Shown in pieces: positions 17,698 to 26,768 of a DNA stretch of 64,000 bases. Under the pieces are notes generated by a model. It was not told the DNA's origin, ran no database searches, and saw only the letters and a list, made by a program, of their open reading frames with translations. The first letter of the stretch is position 1, and each line of letters starts with the position of its first letter. The stretch spans positions 3,488,501 through 3,552,500 of the forward strand of contig NZ_CP133111.1 in NCBI RefSeq assembly GCF_033001325.1, read 5' to 3'. The translations under genes were made by a program, and so were the position numbers. This stretch comes from Rhodopseudomonas sp. BAL398 (GTDB lineage Bacteria > Pseudomonadota > Alphaproteobacteria > Rhizobiales > Xanthobacteraceae).

Positions 17698-19038
17698 TTA
17701 CACCGGCAAACAGACCGTCGCGCGCAGCCCGCGGCCGTCTGTTTTGTTCCTGAGCTCGAGCGAGCCGCCGATTTTCTCCAGCGCGATATCGACAATGGCG
17801 AGGCCGAGGCCGCTTCCGGACGGGCTCTTGTGGCGGCCGCGAAAGAACCGCGATGTCACCAGATGCATTTCCGCATCCGGAATGCCGGGTCCGCTGTCGT
17901 CGATGCGAAGCTCGACGCGCGATCCACGCGCGATGGCGTCCCAGACGATCTCGCCGGGGCCGTTGCTGTGATGCACCGCGTTCTCATGCAGGTTGCGCAG
18001 CGCGATCGCCAGCAGATCACGATTAGTGGTCACCATCATGCCCTGCAGCGAATCTGCGCGCGTGACCCGCAGATCGGGCTTGGCCGGCAGCTCCGAGACG
18101 ATCTCGGCGATGATCTGACCGAGATCGACCTTGTCGGTCCTCTCGACATGCAGCTGGGTATCGAGACGCGCCACGGCGAGCAGTTGTCTGGCCAGCCGCG
18201 AGGTGCGATCGACCGACAGGATGATGTTGCGCAGCGATCTCTCGCGTTGCTCGGCGTCCGGTGTCGCCAGCGCGACCTGGGCCTGAACCTTCAGGCCGGC
18301 GAGCGGGGTGCGCAATTCATGCGCCGCGAAAGCCGTAAAATCGCGCTCATGTTGCCGGACCGCCTCGACGCGCAGGAATAGGCCGTTGAGCGAACCCGCC
18401 AGCGGCGCCAGTTCGGGCGGCGCATCGACCACCTCGAGCGGACTGAGGTCATCGACGTTGCGGCGCGTGAGATCGTTGGCCATCATCTGCAAAGGCCGCA
18501 GACCGCGCCCCAGAATCCTCCAGATCAAGGCGCCGAGCAGCGGCACGATGAACAGCGCCGGCCACAGCAATCCGCGGATCAGGTCGGTGACCAATCGCTC
18601 GCGCAGGCCGAGGCGATCGCCGACCAGCACCCGGATGTTCTTGTCGGGATCGGACACCGCAAACACCCGCCAGGTCTCGCCGTCGACCTGCCGGTTGGAA
18701 AACCCATCGCCGCCGCCGCCCAGGCTGTCGCGCGGCGCGCCGCTGGAGCGGGCCATCAGGCGTCCGTCGAGCGACCAGATCTGGCAGGACAGCTGCCGCT
18801 CATAGCTGACGCTTCGGGCCGCCGCGCTGTCGGGCAACGCCAGCGTGGCGCTGGAATCGCCGTTGACCGCGAGCGAACTCACCATGCGGGCGGCCTCCTG
18901 CAGCCGTGTGTCGAGGACGTGCTCGACCTCGCTGCGGGTCTGCACAAAGATCCAGGCGCTGGCGCAGAGCCAGATGAACGCGGTGGCGCTGACCAACACC
19001 ACAAACAGCCGGCCCCTGATCGAACGGATCATCATCAT
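17698..19038 (-). CDS. Two-component sensor histidine kinase
   Basis: 446 residues. Membrane helices at about 10-32 and 155-175 enclose a periplasmic sensor domain of about 120 residues; a HAMP segment follows (RGLRPLQMMANDLTRR). The phospho-acceptor is His240 in FAAHELRTPLAG. The ATP-binding domain has its N box in LRNLHENAVHHS, G1 box in DDSGPGIPDAE and G2 in GSGLGLAI. It overlaps the response regulator stop by four bases, so the two are one operon. It resembles the QseC/PmrB/TctE group, which fits the box found upstream of the regulator gene. The signal is unknown. Confidence 0.9.
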   Translation of the reverse strand: MMMIRSIRGRLFVVLVSATAFIWLCASAWIFVQTRSEVEHVLDTRLQEAARMVSSLAVNGDSSATLALPDSAAARSVSYERQLSCQIWSLDGRLMARSSGAPRDSLGGGGDGFSNRQVDGETWRVFAVSDPDKNIRVLVGDRLGLRERLVTDLIRGLLWPALFIVPLLGALIWRILGRGLRPLQMMANDLTRRNVDDLSPLEVVDAPPELAPLAGSLNGLFLRVEAVRQHERDFTAFAAHELRTPLAGLKVQAQVALATPDAEQRERSLRNIILSVDRTSRLARQLLAVARLDTQLHVERTDKVDLGQIIAEIVSELPAKPDLRVTRADSLQGMMVTTNRDLLAIALRNLHENAVHHSNGPGEIVWDAIARGSRVELRIDDSGPGIPDAEMHLVTSRFFRGRHKSPSGSGLGLAIVDIALEKIGGSLELRNKTDGRGLRATVCLPV

Positions 19039-19703
19039 GGCGCCACCGCCCGCATCCGATAGCCGATGCCGCGCACGGTCTCGATGTAATCGCGCCCGAT
19101 CTTGCTGCGCAGATTGTGAATGTGCACTTCGACCGCATTGCTTTCGACTTCGTCCTGCCAGCCATAGATCCGGTCTTCCAGGTCGGCTTTCGATCTGGTG
19201 GTCCCCGGGCGTTCCAGCAGCGTCGCCAGCACGGCGAATTCCCGGCGCGACAGCTGGACGGGTTTGGCGTCGACGCTGACCGCAAGCGTCGCGGGGTCGA
19301 GCTCGATGCCGTTGAAGCGCAAGGTCGGGGTGACGCGCCCCTCCTTGCGGCGCACGATCGCCCGAACCCGCGCGCCGAGTTCATCGAGATCGAACGGCTT
19401 GCCCAGATAATCGTCGGCGCCGGAATCGAGGCCCTTGATGCGATCGCCGATTTCATCGAGCGCGGTCAGCAGCAGAACCGGAACGTTATTGCCCTCGGAT
19501 CGCACCCGCCGCAGCAGATCGAGCCCCGATCCGTCGGTCAGCATCAGGTCGAGCACCACGGCATCGAAGCTCGTCGACGATAGCGCCGCGTAGCCATCGG
19601 CGCAGCACGCCACGGTGTCGACGGTCGCGCCGAGCAGCGCCAACCCGGCCTTCAAGCCGTCCAGCAGAACGAGATCGTCCTCTATGATCAGAATTCTCAT
19701 CAC
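19035..19703 (-). CDS. OmpR-family response regulator (PmrA/QseB-like)
   Basis: 222 residues. The receiver domain has acidic pocket Glu8/Asp9/Asp10, phospho-acceptor Asp52 (VVLDLMLTDGSG), Thr80 and Lys102 in LGKPFDLDEL. The C-terminal winged helix (about 125-220) ends with RGIGYRM. The divergent dsbD gene starts about 97 bp away, and a CTTAAG-N5-CTTAAG box lies between them. That is the binding pattern of PmrA/QseB-type regulators, so self-control and control of the thiol-redox genes is a reasonable inference. Confidence 0.9.
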   Translation of the reverse strand: MMRILIIEDDLVLLDGLKAGLALLGATVDTVACCADGYAALSSTSFDAVVLDLMLTDGSGLDLLRRVRSEGNNVPVLLLTALDEIGDRIKGLDSGADDYLGKPFDLDELGARVRAIVRRKEGRVTPTLRFNGIELDPATLAVSVDAKPVQLSRREFAVLATLLERPGTTRSKADLEDRIYGWQDEVESNAVEVHIHNLRSKIGRDYIETVRGIGYRMRAVAP

Positions 19704-19741
19704 GCCCTCGTTATGCCCGGTCAGCGCTTTGCCAAGCGTGG

Positions 19742-19758
19742 CTTAAGGCTGCCTTAAG
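19742..19758. promoter_or_regulatory. PmrA/QseB-type box, CTTAAG-N5-CTTAAG
   Basis: CTTAAG at 19742-19747 and CTTAAG at 19753-19758 with a five-base spacer (GCTGC), giving an 11-bp period. It sits between the divergent response regulator and dsbD genes. It matches the published PmrA-box form (YTTAAK-N5-YTTAAK). Confidence 0.7.
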
Positions 19759-19799
19759 GTGCGAAGCCGACCCAGCGCTTGTACAACCTGGGACGAGCA

Positions 19800-21623
19800 A
19801 TGCGCCATTGGATACTCAGACTGGCTCTCGCGGCGATGCTGTCACCGCTCGCCAGCGCGGCCAGCCTCGGGCAACAGCCTGCCGGGCCCGACAAGGTCTT
19901 TCACCTCGCGGCGACGCGCGGCCCCGACGGCGCGCTGCTGCTGGACTGGTCGATCGCGCCGGGAAACTATCTTTATCGCGACAAGATCGCGGTGACGACG
20001 GCAGACGGAACCGGGGTCGAGATCACGACGCTGCCGGGCGAGATCAAGGACGACCCATCCTTCGGGCGCACCGAAGTCTATCACCGCCGGGCGCAGGCCA
20101 GCATTCCGCGCGCCGTGGCGCAGGCCCATGCGAGGCTCGCCGTCTCCTATCAGGGCTGCGCCGAGCAGGGCATCTGCTATCCGCCGATCCGGCGCAGCGT
20201 CGATACGGCGTCGCTGGAATTGTCCGCGAGCGCCCCGCCGCCGAAGGCGCCGACCTCAACCGTCAGCAACTGGACCTCCGATCTCGATCTCAGCCAAGCG
20301 CGCAGCGAGACGGGATCACCGATCGATTCCGCCGAGCCGGGATTGCGCGGCGGCTTCGTCCCGATGCTGCTCGCCTTTGTCGGCTTCGGCCTGCTGCTGG
20401 CCTTCACGCCCTGCGTGTTCCCGATGATTCCCATTCTGTCGGGCATGCTGGCCCGATCCGGCGAAGGGCTCACCGCGACGCGCGGCTTTGCGCTGTCGGG
20501 CGTCTATGTGCTGGCGATGGCGTCCGCCTATGCGGCACTGGGCGTTGCGGTGGCGTGGTCGGGACAGAATTTGCAGGCGGCGTTGCAGACGCCGCTCGCG
20601 TTGGGATTGATGAGCGGCGTTTTCGTCGCATTGGCGCTGTCGATGTTCGGCCTGTTCGATCTTCAACTGCCGGCGTCGTGGCAGACGCGCTTTCTTGGCG
20701 CCGGAAGCGGGCGCGGCGGCTCGCTGGGCGGCGCGGCCGCGCTGGGCTTCGGATCGGCCCTGATCGTCGGCCCCTGCGTCACGCCGCCGCTCGCCGCCGC
20801 CTTGGTCTATGTCGCGCAGACCGGCGACGTCGTGCGCGGCGCCGCGGCGCTGTTCGCGCTCGGCACCGGCATGGGGCTGCCGCTGCTGATGTTCGGCACC
20901 TTCGGCGCCAGCCTGCTGCCGAGATCGGGGCCATGGCTGGCGAAGGTGAAATATGTCTTCGGCCTGGTCTTTGTCGGCATGGCGGTGTGGATGCTGTCGC
21001 GGGTGATCCCGCAATGGGCGACCGGCCTGCTGATCGGCCTTTGCCTGGCTGGCGCGGGCGCGGCGATCGCCGCCACGCTGTTTCGCCGGCCGCAGCTTCG
21101 ACGATCATGGCAAGCGGTTGTCGCCAGCATCGGCATGCTGATTCTCGGCGTCGGCGTGGTCACAATGATCGCGTCGCTGAATGGATCGTCCGACCGATTG
21201 GCCGCGCTGGTCGGCCTGCCATCACTGGCGTCGGCGCAAGCCGCGCATCAAGCGCCGTTCGAAATCGTCAAGACCACCCGCGCGCTCGATCAGGCCATCG
21301 CGTCCGCGCGCCGCAACGGACAGCTGGTGGTGCTCGATTTCTCCGCCGACTGGTGCGTCGAATGCAAGGTGATGGACCGCAATATTTTCTCGAATCCTGA
21401 CGTGATCGCGCAGCTGCGCGGCTTCACGCTGATCCGCGCCGATGCGACGGACTACAACCAGGATATCCAGTCGCTGATGGGAAAATACGGCGTGGTCGGT
21501 CCGCCCACGGTGGTCTTTCTCGATCCGCAAAACGGCGCGGAACTACCCGATACACGCTTCATCGGCGCCGTCGGACGCGAGTTGTTCACGGCCCGCCTGC
21601 GGCAGCTGCAAAACCCCACCTGA
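19800..21623 (+). CDS. dsbD: Thiol:disulfide interchange protein DsbD (ScsB-like)
   Basis: 607 residues from ATG 19800 (GGGACGAGCA before it); a TTG 21 bases upstream is less likely. All three cysteine pairs of DsbD are present: periplasmic alpha domain Cys120/Cys126 (QGCAEQGICYPP), membrane domain Cys205 and Cys326 (TPCVFPM, GPCVTPP) and C-terminal thioredoxin-like Cys519/Cys522 (WCVECK). The signal peptide covers residues 1-20, and about eight membrane helices lie between 183 and 460. It carries electrons from cytosolic thioredoxin to periplasmic thiol proteins. The DsbA-like gene follows after 19 bp and is the probable partner. Confidence 0.9.
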   Translation: MRHWILRLALAAMLSPLASAASLGQQPAGPDKVFHLAATRGPDGALLLDWSIAPGNYLYRDKIAVTTADGTGVEITTLPGEIKDDPSFGRTEVYHRRAQASIPRAVAQAHARLAVSYQGCAEQGICYPPIRRSVDTASLELSASAPPPKAPTSTVSNWTSDLDLSQARSETGSPIDSAEPGLRGGFVPMLLAFVGFGLLLAFTPCVFPMIPILSGMLARSGEGLTATRGFALSGVYVLAMASAYAALGVAVAWSGQNLQAALQTPLALGLMSGVFVALALSMFGLFDLQLPASWQTRFLGAGSGRGGSLGGAAALGFGSALIVGPCVTPPLAAALVYVAQTGDVVRGAAALFALGTGMGLPLLMFGTFGASLLPRSGPWLAKVKYVFGLVFVGMAVWMLSRVIPQWATGLLIGLCLAGAGAAIAATLFRRPQLRRSWQAVVASIGMLILGVGVVTMIASLNGSSDRLAALVGLPSLASAQAAHQAPFEIVKTTRALDQAIASARRNGQLVVLDFSADWCVECKVMDRNIFSNPDVIAQLRGFTLIRADATDYNQDIQSLMGKYGVVGPPTVVFLDPQNGAELPDTRFIGAVGRELFTARLRQLQNPT

Positions 21624-21642
21624 TCACCCCCGGAGACATGCG

Positions 21643-22287
21643 ATGCGATTCAATCTTGCGACCTCTCTTGCTCCCTGTCTTGCCCCTGTGTTTGCGTTGG
21701 CCTTGCTGCTGCCGTCGGGATTTTCGCCCGCAGCGGCGCAAAGCGCCGAACCGTCGGCCGAAGCAATCCTCAACGATCCCAATGCGCCGACCGCCGGCAA
21801 TCCCAAGGGCACTCTGACCATCGTGACCTTCTTCGATTACAATTGCCCGTTCTGCAAGAAGGCCGAGCCCGACCTTGAGCGCGTGGTCAAGGAGGATGGC
21901 CAGATTCGCCTCGTCTACAAGGATTGGCCGATCCTCACCAAGGCCTCGGTCTACGGCGCGCAGATGGCGCTGGCGGCCAAGTATCAGGGCAAGTATGACG
22001 CGGTTCATGCCGCCCTGATGGCGATCCCGGGACCGAAGATTCCGCAGGAGCGCATGCTGGACGCGATCCGCAATTCCGGTGTCGACATGGCGAAGCTCGA
22101 CGCCGACTTGAAGAAGCATGGCGAGGAGATCAACGCGATGCTGCGGGCGCATCTGGCGCAAGCCGAATCCTTGGAGCTGCAAGGCACGCCAGCCTATATC
22201 GTCGGACGCTTCCGGGTCACCTCGGCCCTCACCTATGACCAGTTCAAGCTGGCCATCGCCGACGCGCGCAAGCAGGCGATGAAATAG
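21643..22287 (+). CDS. DsbA-family thiol oxidoreductase (ScsC-like)
   Basis: 214 residues with a signal peptide (cut near AAAQS, about residue 34). The thioredoxin-fold active site is Cys68-Pro-Phe-Cys71 in FFDYNCPFCKK, and the cis-proline loop is LQGTPAYIVG. A good GGAGACATGCG site precedes the ATG. With the DsbD gene in front it resembles the ScsB/ScsC pair of copper-tolerance loci, in which the DsbA-like protein is kept reduced and works as an isomerase. That role is inferred from the arrangement. The L,D-transpeptidase gene starts one base after its stop. Confidence 0.88.
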   Translation: MRFNLATSLAPCLAPVFALALLLPSGFSPAAAQSAEPSAEAILNDPNAPTAGNPKGTLTIVTFFDYNCPFCKKAEPDLERVVKEDGQIRLVYKDWPILTKASVYGAQMALAAKYQGKYDAVHAALMAIPGPKIPQERMLDAIRNSGVDMAKLDADLKKHGEEINAMLRAHLAQAESLELQGTPAYIVGRFRVTSALTYDQFKLAIADARKQAMK

Positions 22288-22288
22288 G

Positions 22289-22963
22289 GTGGCAAAATCA
22301 GCAGCAAGCCGCCCGGTTTTGACATCACGTTTATGGCGAGCGGGTCTGATCGTGGCCGGCATGGCGGTGTTGGCCGGATGCACGACGACATCCACGCCGA
22401 GCCCGGTCGCGCTATCCAATCCCGTGGCGGAGAAGATGTATGCGGCCCCTGTGAGTGAGCCGCATCAGGTCGCCGCGCTGAATGTCAGCGAGATGGATCC
22501 GCAATATATTCGTCAGATCGTCGACTTTCCGAGCCAAGAGCCGGTCGGCACCATCATCGTCGATCCCAAGCAACGGTTTCTGTATCTGGTGTCCGAGCAC
22601 GGCAAGGCGATCCGCTACGGCGTCGGCGTCGGCAAGGCCGGGCTGGAATTCACCGGCACGGCCACCGTGGCCTATAAGAAGCAATGGCCGCGCTGGACCC
22701 CGACCAATGACATGATCCGGCGCGAACCCGACCGCTATAGTCAATGGCGGCAAGGGATGGACGGCGGGTCGCGCAATCCGCTCGGCGCCCGTGCCCTCTA
22801 TCTGTTTAAGAACGGCAAGGACACCCTGTTCAGGATCCACGGCACCACCGAACCCGACAGCATCGGCAAGGCCGTCTCATCCGGCTGCATCAGGATGGTG
22901 AACCAGGACATCATCGATCTTTACAGCCGCATCCCCAGGGGCACGAAAGTCATCGTGCGCTGA
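22289..22963 (+). CDS. L,D-transpeptidase lipoprotein (YkuD/ErfK domain)
   Basis: 224 residues from a GTG, one base after the previous stop, so it is probably translationally coupled. The N-terminus is a lipoprotein signal with lipobox Leu28-Ala-Gly-Cys31. The YkuD domain (about 88-224) has its catalytic pair in FRIHGTTEPD (His184) and SSGCIRMVN (Cys200). These enzymes make 3-3 cross-links in peptidoglycan or attach outer-membrane proteins to it. The catalytic cysteine needs to stay reduced in the periplasm, which explains its place behind dsbD and the DsbA-like gene. Confidence 0.9.
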   Translation: MAKSAASRPVLTSRLWRAGLIVAGMAVLAGCTTTSTPSPVALSNPVAEKMYAAPVSEPHQVAALNVSEMDPQYIRQIVDFPSQEPVGTIIVDPKQRFLYLVSEHGKAIRYGVGVGKAGLEFTGTATVAYKKQWPRWTPTNDMIRREPDRYSQWRQGMDGGSRNPLGARALYLFKNGKDTLFRIHGTTEPDSIGKAVSSGCIRMVNQDIIDLYSRIPRGTKVIVR

Positions 22964-23060
22964 GCCCCGCAATGATGGCCCGGTCGCCCGCGACGACCAG
23001 GTGTCGATGCAGGGGCGGCCCGTCCGCCCATGCCGATCGAGGCGGTTTGGGCGGCAATGA

Positions 23061-23882
23061 TCACGTCGCAGCAGCCCCGTTGCTGCCGAGAAAATCGAGC
23101 ATTGCCTCATTGAACCGGTCCGGCTCTGTGACGGTGAAAGCGTGACCGCCTTCGGGCACCAGAAGAGGCCTGGCGTTCGGTAGACCCGCGACCAATTGTT
23201 GTGAGCAGGTCCAGGGCACCAACGTATCATCCTTTGAAGCAGCGACCAGCGCGCAATGGCCGATCTCGCCCAACCTGTCGCTGATATCGAAGGCGAGCAG
23301 CGCGTCGATCCGGCGGAGTATGTTGTCGGTGCCCTGGAAATGTCGAACGCCGTGCGCTTCTTCCTCCGCGATGCGGGCGGCGTTCTGCAGCAGCCAGGCT
23401 GCCGGGTACAGGAAGATCGGTTGCGCCCGGACATAGGCCGCGACGCCGACGTTCTGCAGCAGATCGCGCCGCACCGCGAAGCAGCGCTCGGTGTGCGGGT
23501 TTGGACTCGCCCAAGCGTTGATCAGGATGATGCGGTCGAGCAGCGCGGGCCGGCGTAGCGCGACTTCGAGTCCGACCAGCCCGCCCAGCGCGTGGCCCAT
23601 GAAATGGCAGCGCGCGATCCCGAGCGAATCGAGCAGCGCGATCACCTCTTCGGCCATATCTCCGATACTGTAGCCCTCAGGCAGAGCTGCCGGATTGCGG
23701 CCGGTGCCGCGGTGGTCGTAGAGCACGACGCGAAAGCGCTGCACCAGCGCCGCGAGCTGTGGCTGCCAGAACGCGGCGGCGCCGCCGAGCCCGGCCGAGA
23801 CCACGATGGTCGGGGCGTCGGCGTCGCTGCGGCCGACGATCTCGGCGGCAAGCACCGGCCGGGCGTTGCTATCAGGATTCAT
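23061..23882 (-). CDS. rutD: RutD-type alpha/beta hydrolase (aminoacrylate pathway)
   Basis: 273 residues from ATG 23882 (GGAGTGCGAG upstream). The segment TERCFAVRRDLLQNVGVAAY followed by a QPIFLYPAAW stretch resembles E. coli RutD closely. The nucleophile elbow reads Gly-His-Ala98-Leu-Gly: the serine of normal hydrolases is alanine, as I recall also for RutD itself. The charge-relay candidates SKDDTLVP and EGGHAF remain. RutD is thought to speed removal of toxic aminoacrylate during uracil breakdown. It is the last gene of the rutBC/ABC operon. Confidence 0.82.
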   Translation of the reverse strand: MNPDSNARPVLAAEIVGRSDADAPTIVVSAGLGGAAAFWQPQLAALVQRFRVVLYDHRGTGRNPAALPEGYSIGDMAEEVIALLDSLGIARCHFMGHALGGLVGLEVALRRPALLDRIILINAWASPNPHTERCFAVRRDLLQNVGVAAYVRAQPIFLYPAAWLLQNAARIAEEEAHGVRHFQGTDNILRRIDALLAFDISDRLGEIGHCALVAASKDDTLVPWTCSQQLVAGLPNARPLLVPEGGHAFTVTEPDRFNEAMLDFLGSNGAAAT

Positions 23883-23901
23883 CTCGCACTCCGGGTCTGG
23901 C

Positions 23902-24687
23902 TCAAGCCGCAAGGTCGATGCCGAGCTCGGACCAGATGGTCTCGTACAGCGCGGTGAATTCCGGCAGTTTACGGATCTTCAGCGGGTGCCGGTGTTCCGC
24001 CGCGATGTGGACCGGATGGATCGATTTCACCCGGCCCGGCCGGCTGGTGATGACGACGATGCGATCCGCCATGGTGATGGCTTCGCCGACGTCGTGGGTG
24101 ACCAGCACCACGCTGCAATTGCGCTCGCGGATGATCCGCAGCACGTCGCTTTGCAGCACAAGGCGGGTCTGGCTGTCGAGCGCCGAAAACGGCTCGTCGA
24201 GCAGGATGACGTCCGGGCTGAACGCCAGCGTGCGCATGAAGGCAACGCGCTGGCGCATGCCGCCCGACAATTCCGACGGATAGCTGTTCTCGAAGCCCTT
24301 CAGGCCGTAGGCCTCGATCAACTCGTGCGCGATCCGCTCGGCCTGCTTACGCGGCGTGTTGCGGACCTGCAGGCCGATGATGACGTTTTCGGTCACGGTG
24401 CGCCACGGCAGCAGCAGATCCTTCTGCAGCATGTAGCCGACATGGCCGCTGGCGCTATACACCGGCTCGCCATTGACCTCGACGCGGCCGTCGGTCGGCT
24501 CAAGCAGGCCGGCAATGACGTTGAACAGCGTGGTCTTGCCGCACCCCGACGGTCCGACGATGGCGACGACCTCGCCGCGATGCAGCTCAAAGCCGATGTC
24601 GGCAATCGCCGTCACCGGCGCGGCGCCGGCGGCGTGGAAGGTCATTCCGACCTTCTCGGCATGGAGCACGACGTCTGACTCAGGCAT
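23902..24687 (-). CDS. ABC transporter ATP-binding protein, NitT/TauT type
   Basis: 261 residues from ATG 24687, which overlaps the end of the upstream hydrolase gene by eight bases. Walker A is GPSGCGKTT at 45-53, the signature LSGGMRQRV, and Walker B DVILLDEPFSALD. It groups with SsuB/TauB/ThiZ-type ATPases. With the permease at 25505 and the binding protein at 27469 it makes a complete importer. Confidence 0.9.
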   Translation of the reverse strand: MPESDVVLHAEKVGMTFHAAGAAPVTAIADIGFELHRGEVVAIVGPSGCGKTTLFNVIAGLLEPTDGRVEVNGEPVYSASGHVGYMLQKDLLLPWRTVTENVIIGLQVRNTPRKQAERIAHELIEAYGLKGFENSYPSELSGGMRQRVAFMRTLAFSPDVILLDEPFSALDSQTRLVLQSDVLRIIRERNCSVVLVTHDVGEAITMADRIVVITSRPGRVKSIHPVHIAAEHRHPLKIRKLPEFTALYETIWSELGIDLAA

Positions 24688-25495
24688 GGGGATTGGCTCC
24701 GATCGGATGGGCCGCGAGAAAACGCAGAATGAATTCGTTGAAGGCCACAGGCTCGACGCGGGAATAGGCATGGCCGCCGCGCGGCACTTTGACGAGCTTG
24801 GCGCCGTTGACCCGCGCGGCGATCAGCTCGGACGAATAGGGCGGCGTCAGGATGTCGTCCTCCGCCACCAGCACGGTGGTCGGGCAGCGGATCTGCGCGA
24901 GATATTGCGTGCCGTCGAACGCCATGATGCCCGCTGCCCGCGCCTCGATGATGCGGCGCGACGGCGTCGCGGCGACCGCGGCGGCGACTTCGCGTTCGAG
25001 ATCGGCCTTGTGGTCGCGCACGTAATAGGGCGGATACAGAAACAACGGCGTGGCGCGGTGATATTCGGCCTCGCCCATCGCGCCGAGAATCCGTCGGCGC
25101 AGGCTGAGGCACTGCTCCATCTGGGCGTCGAGTTCGGCCCAGGTCGCGTACAGCACCAGGCTGGCGATCCGCTCCGGCGCCTTGGCGCCGAGCACGATTC
25201 CGATCGCGCCACCGGTGGAATGCCCGACCAGATGTGCCTTTTCGAGCTTCAGCGCATCCATCAGACGCAGCAGATCGTCTGCCAGCAGTTCGACCGAATA
25301 GGGCATCTCCGCGCGCGTGCTGCGCCCGGTGCCGCGGTGATCGTGCAGCACCAGCTGGTACGACTTGGCCAAAGCGTCGACATTGGGTGCCCAGTAGCTC
25401 GCCACGCCGCCCAATCCGGCGACCAGCAGGACCGGCTCGCCGGCGCCGGCGATCTCGTAATGGATCGCCACATCATCGAATTGTGCGAGCGGCAT
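24680..25495 (-). CDS. Alpha/beta hydrolase, RutD-related but with serine nucleophile
   Basis: 271 residues. The elbow is Gly-His-Ser93-Thr-Gly-Gly, with Asp in AEDDILTP and His in RGGHAYS, so the triad is complete, unlike the RutD-like protein two genes on. It shares with that protein the layout DHRGTGRS, a cluster near MEQCLSLRRRIL and PLFLYPPYYV, so the two are probably old duplicates with different jobs. Likely reaction: hydrolysis of an ester, lactone or enamine product in the same pathway. It sits between the permease and ATPase genes of the transporter, in the same operon. Confidence 0.82.
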   Translation of the reverse strand: MPLAQFDDVAIHYEIAGAGEPVLLVAGLGGVASYWAPNVDALAKSYQLVLHDHRGTGRSTRAEMPYSVELLADDLLRLMDALKLEKAHLVGHSTGGAIGIVLGAKAPERIASLVLYATWAELDAQMEQCLSLRRRILGAMGEAEYHRATPLFLYPPYYVRDHKADLEREVAAAVAATPSRRIIEARAAGIMAFDGTQYLAQIRCPTTVLVAEDDILTPPYSSELIAARVNGAKLVKVPRGGHAYSRVEPVAFNEFILRFLAAHPIGANPHA

Positions 25496-25504
25496 GGCGG
25501 CCTC

Positions 25505-26350
25505 TCAGCGCCACTTCAGGCGGCGTTCGACCCAGCCGACCAACCCGTCGAGCAGCAGAGCGAGGATCATCAGCGCCAGGATGCCGACCCAGACCGCGTT
25601 GAGATTATACAGCGTGCCGGCGTAGTAGATCTGATATCCCAGTCCCTGATCGGCCGAGATATATTCGCCAACTACGGCGCCGATCATCGCAAAGCCGATA
25701 TTGAGGCGGAACGCCGAGGCGATCCAGGGCAGCGAGCCCGGCATGATCACCATGCGGAACATCTGAAAGCGGCTGGCGCCCAGCGCCTTCAGCATCCGCA
25801 GATAGTCGGTGTCGATCTCCTTGGTGCCGGCATAGCTGGTGATCATCGCCACGATGAAGGTGATGATGGCGGCGACCGCGATCTTGGATTCGATGCCGAC
25901 GCCGAACCACACCACGATCAGCGGCGCCAGCGCGATCTTCGGCAGGCCGTTGAGCGCCACCATCAGCGGCCGCATCACCTGTGCGGCGGTCGGCGACAGC
26001 CACAATAGCAGCCCCGCGGTCGAGCCGAGGATGCTGCCGATCAGAAAGCCGATGATGGATTCCTTGGCGGTGACCCAGCTGTCGCGCAGCAGCGAGCCCG
26101 ACACCAGCCCCTTGACCAGTTCGCGCCAGATCCCGGTCGGCTGGCCGTAGAGATAGACCTTGATCAGCTCGGTTCGGATCGCGACTTCCCAGGCCAGCAG
26201 AATGCCGCCGATCAGCAGGATCTGGAGCAGCAGGATTCGGCCGCGCGCATACCACGGCGCGGGCGCGGAGATCGGCGGCCGCGAGGCTTTGGCCGGCGTC
26301 GAACGGGCGGTCGGCTCCGGCATCAGATCGACAATCTCCGCGTTCGCCAT
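25505..26350 (-). CDS. ABC transporter permease, NitT/TauT (SsuC) type
   Basis: 281 residues. A cytoplasmic N-terminal tail of about 35 residues is followed by six membrane helices. The EAA loop is LRMLKALGASRFQMFRMVIM, followed by the usual PGSLPWIASAFR. It is the channel of the importer in this operon. Four bases separate its start from the rutC stop. Together with the NMT1-type binding protein, the family suggests a small organic ligand such as a pyrimidine or related compound. Confidence 0.9.
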   Translation of the reverse strand: MANAEIVDLMPEPTARSTPAKASRPPISAPAPWYARGRILLLQILLIGGILLAWEVAIRTELIKVYLYGQPTGIWRELVKGLVSGSLLRDSWVTAKESIIGFLIGSILGSTAGLLLWLSPTAAQVMRPLMVALNGLPKIALAPLIVVWFGVGIESKIAVAAIITFIVAMITSYAGTKEIDTDYLRMLKALGASRFQMFRMVIMPGSLPWIASAFRLNIGFAMIGAVVGEYISADQGLGYQIYYAGTLYNLNAVWVGILALMILALLLDGLVGWVERRLKWR

Positions 26351-26353
26351 CGG

Positions 26354-26740
26354 TCAGGTCCCGACATAGGCCGTGGTGGCGATTTCGACGAGGAATTCCG
26401 GGCGCACCAGCGGGGTCTGGATGCAATAGCGCGCCGGCGGATTCGCCGGGAAGTATTCCTTGTAGACCACGTTCATCGCCGCATAGTCAGCCAGGTCCTT
26501 CAGGAAGATCTGGTTGAACACGATATCCTTCATGCTGCCGCCCCCGGCCTCCACCACCGCCTTGATCGATTCGAGCACGAAGCGGGTCTGCTCGGTGGCA
26601 TTGCCGACGCCGACGGCCTCGCCGTTCGGGCCGATCGCCAGCGTCCCCGATACGTAGATGAAGCCGCCCGCCTTGGCGCCGGGGCTGTAGGGCGCGAGCG
26701 GCGGCGGCGAGCCCGGCGGAACGATCACTTCGAATGGCAT
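26354..26740 (-). CDS. rutC: RutC-type RidA family enamine/imine deaminase
   Basis: 128 residues from ATG 26740, with AAGGAGACAC just before it. The RidA/YjgF fold is recognisable from APYSPGAKAGGFIYVSGTLA and the substrate-site arginine in NPPARYCIQTPLVRPEFLVE. The starting motif MPFEVIVPPGSPPPLAPYSPG is typical of RutC. RutC hydrolyses 3-aminoacrylate to malonate semialdehyde in the Rut pathway. It follows rutB after 28 bp. Confidence 0.88.
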   Translation of the reverse strand: MPFEVIVPPGSPPPLAPYSPGAKAGGFIYVSGTLAIGPNGEAVGVGNATEQTRFVLESIKAVVEAGGGSMKDIVFNQIFLKDLADYAAMNVVYKEYFPANPPARYCIQTPLVRPEFLVEIATTAYVGT

Positions 26741-26768
26741 AGTGTCTCCTTGTGTGGTCCGGTGAATG

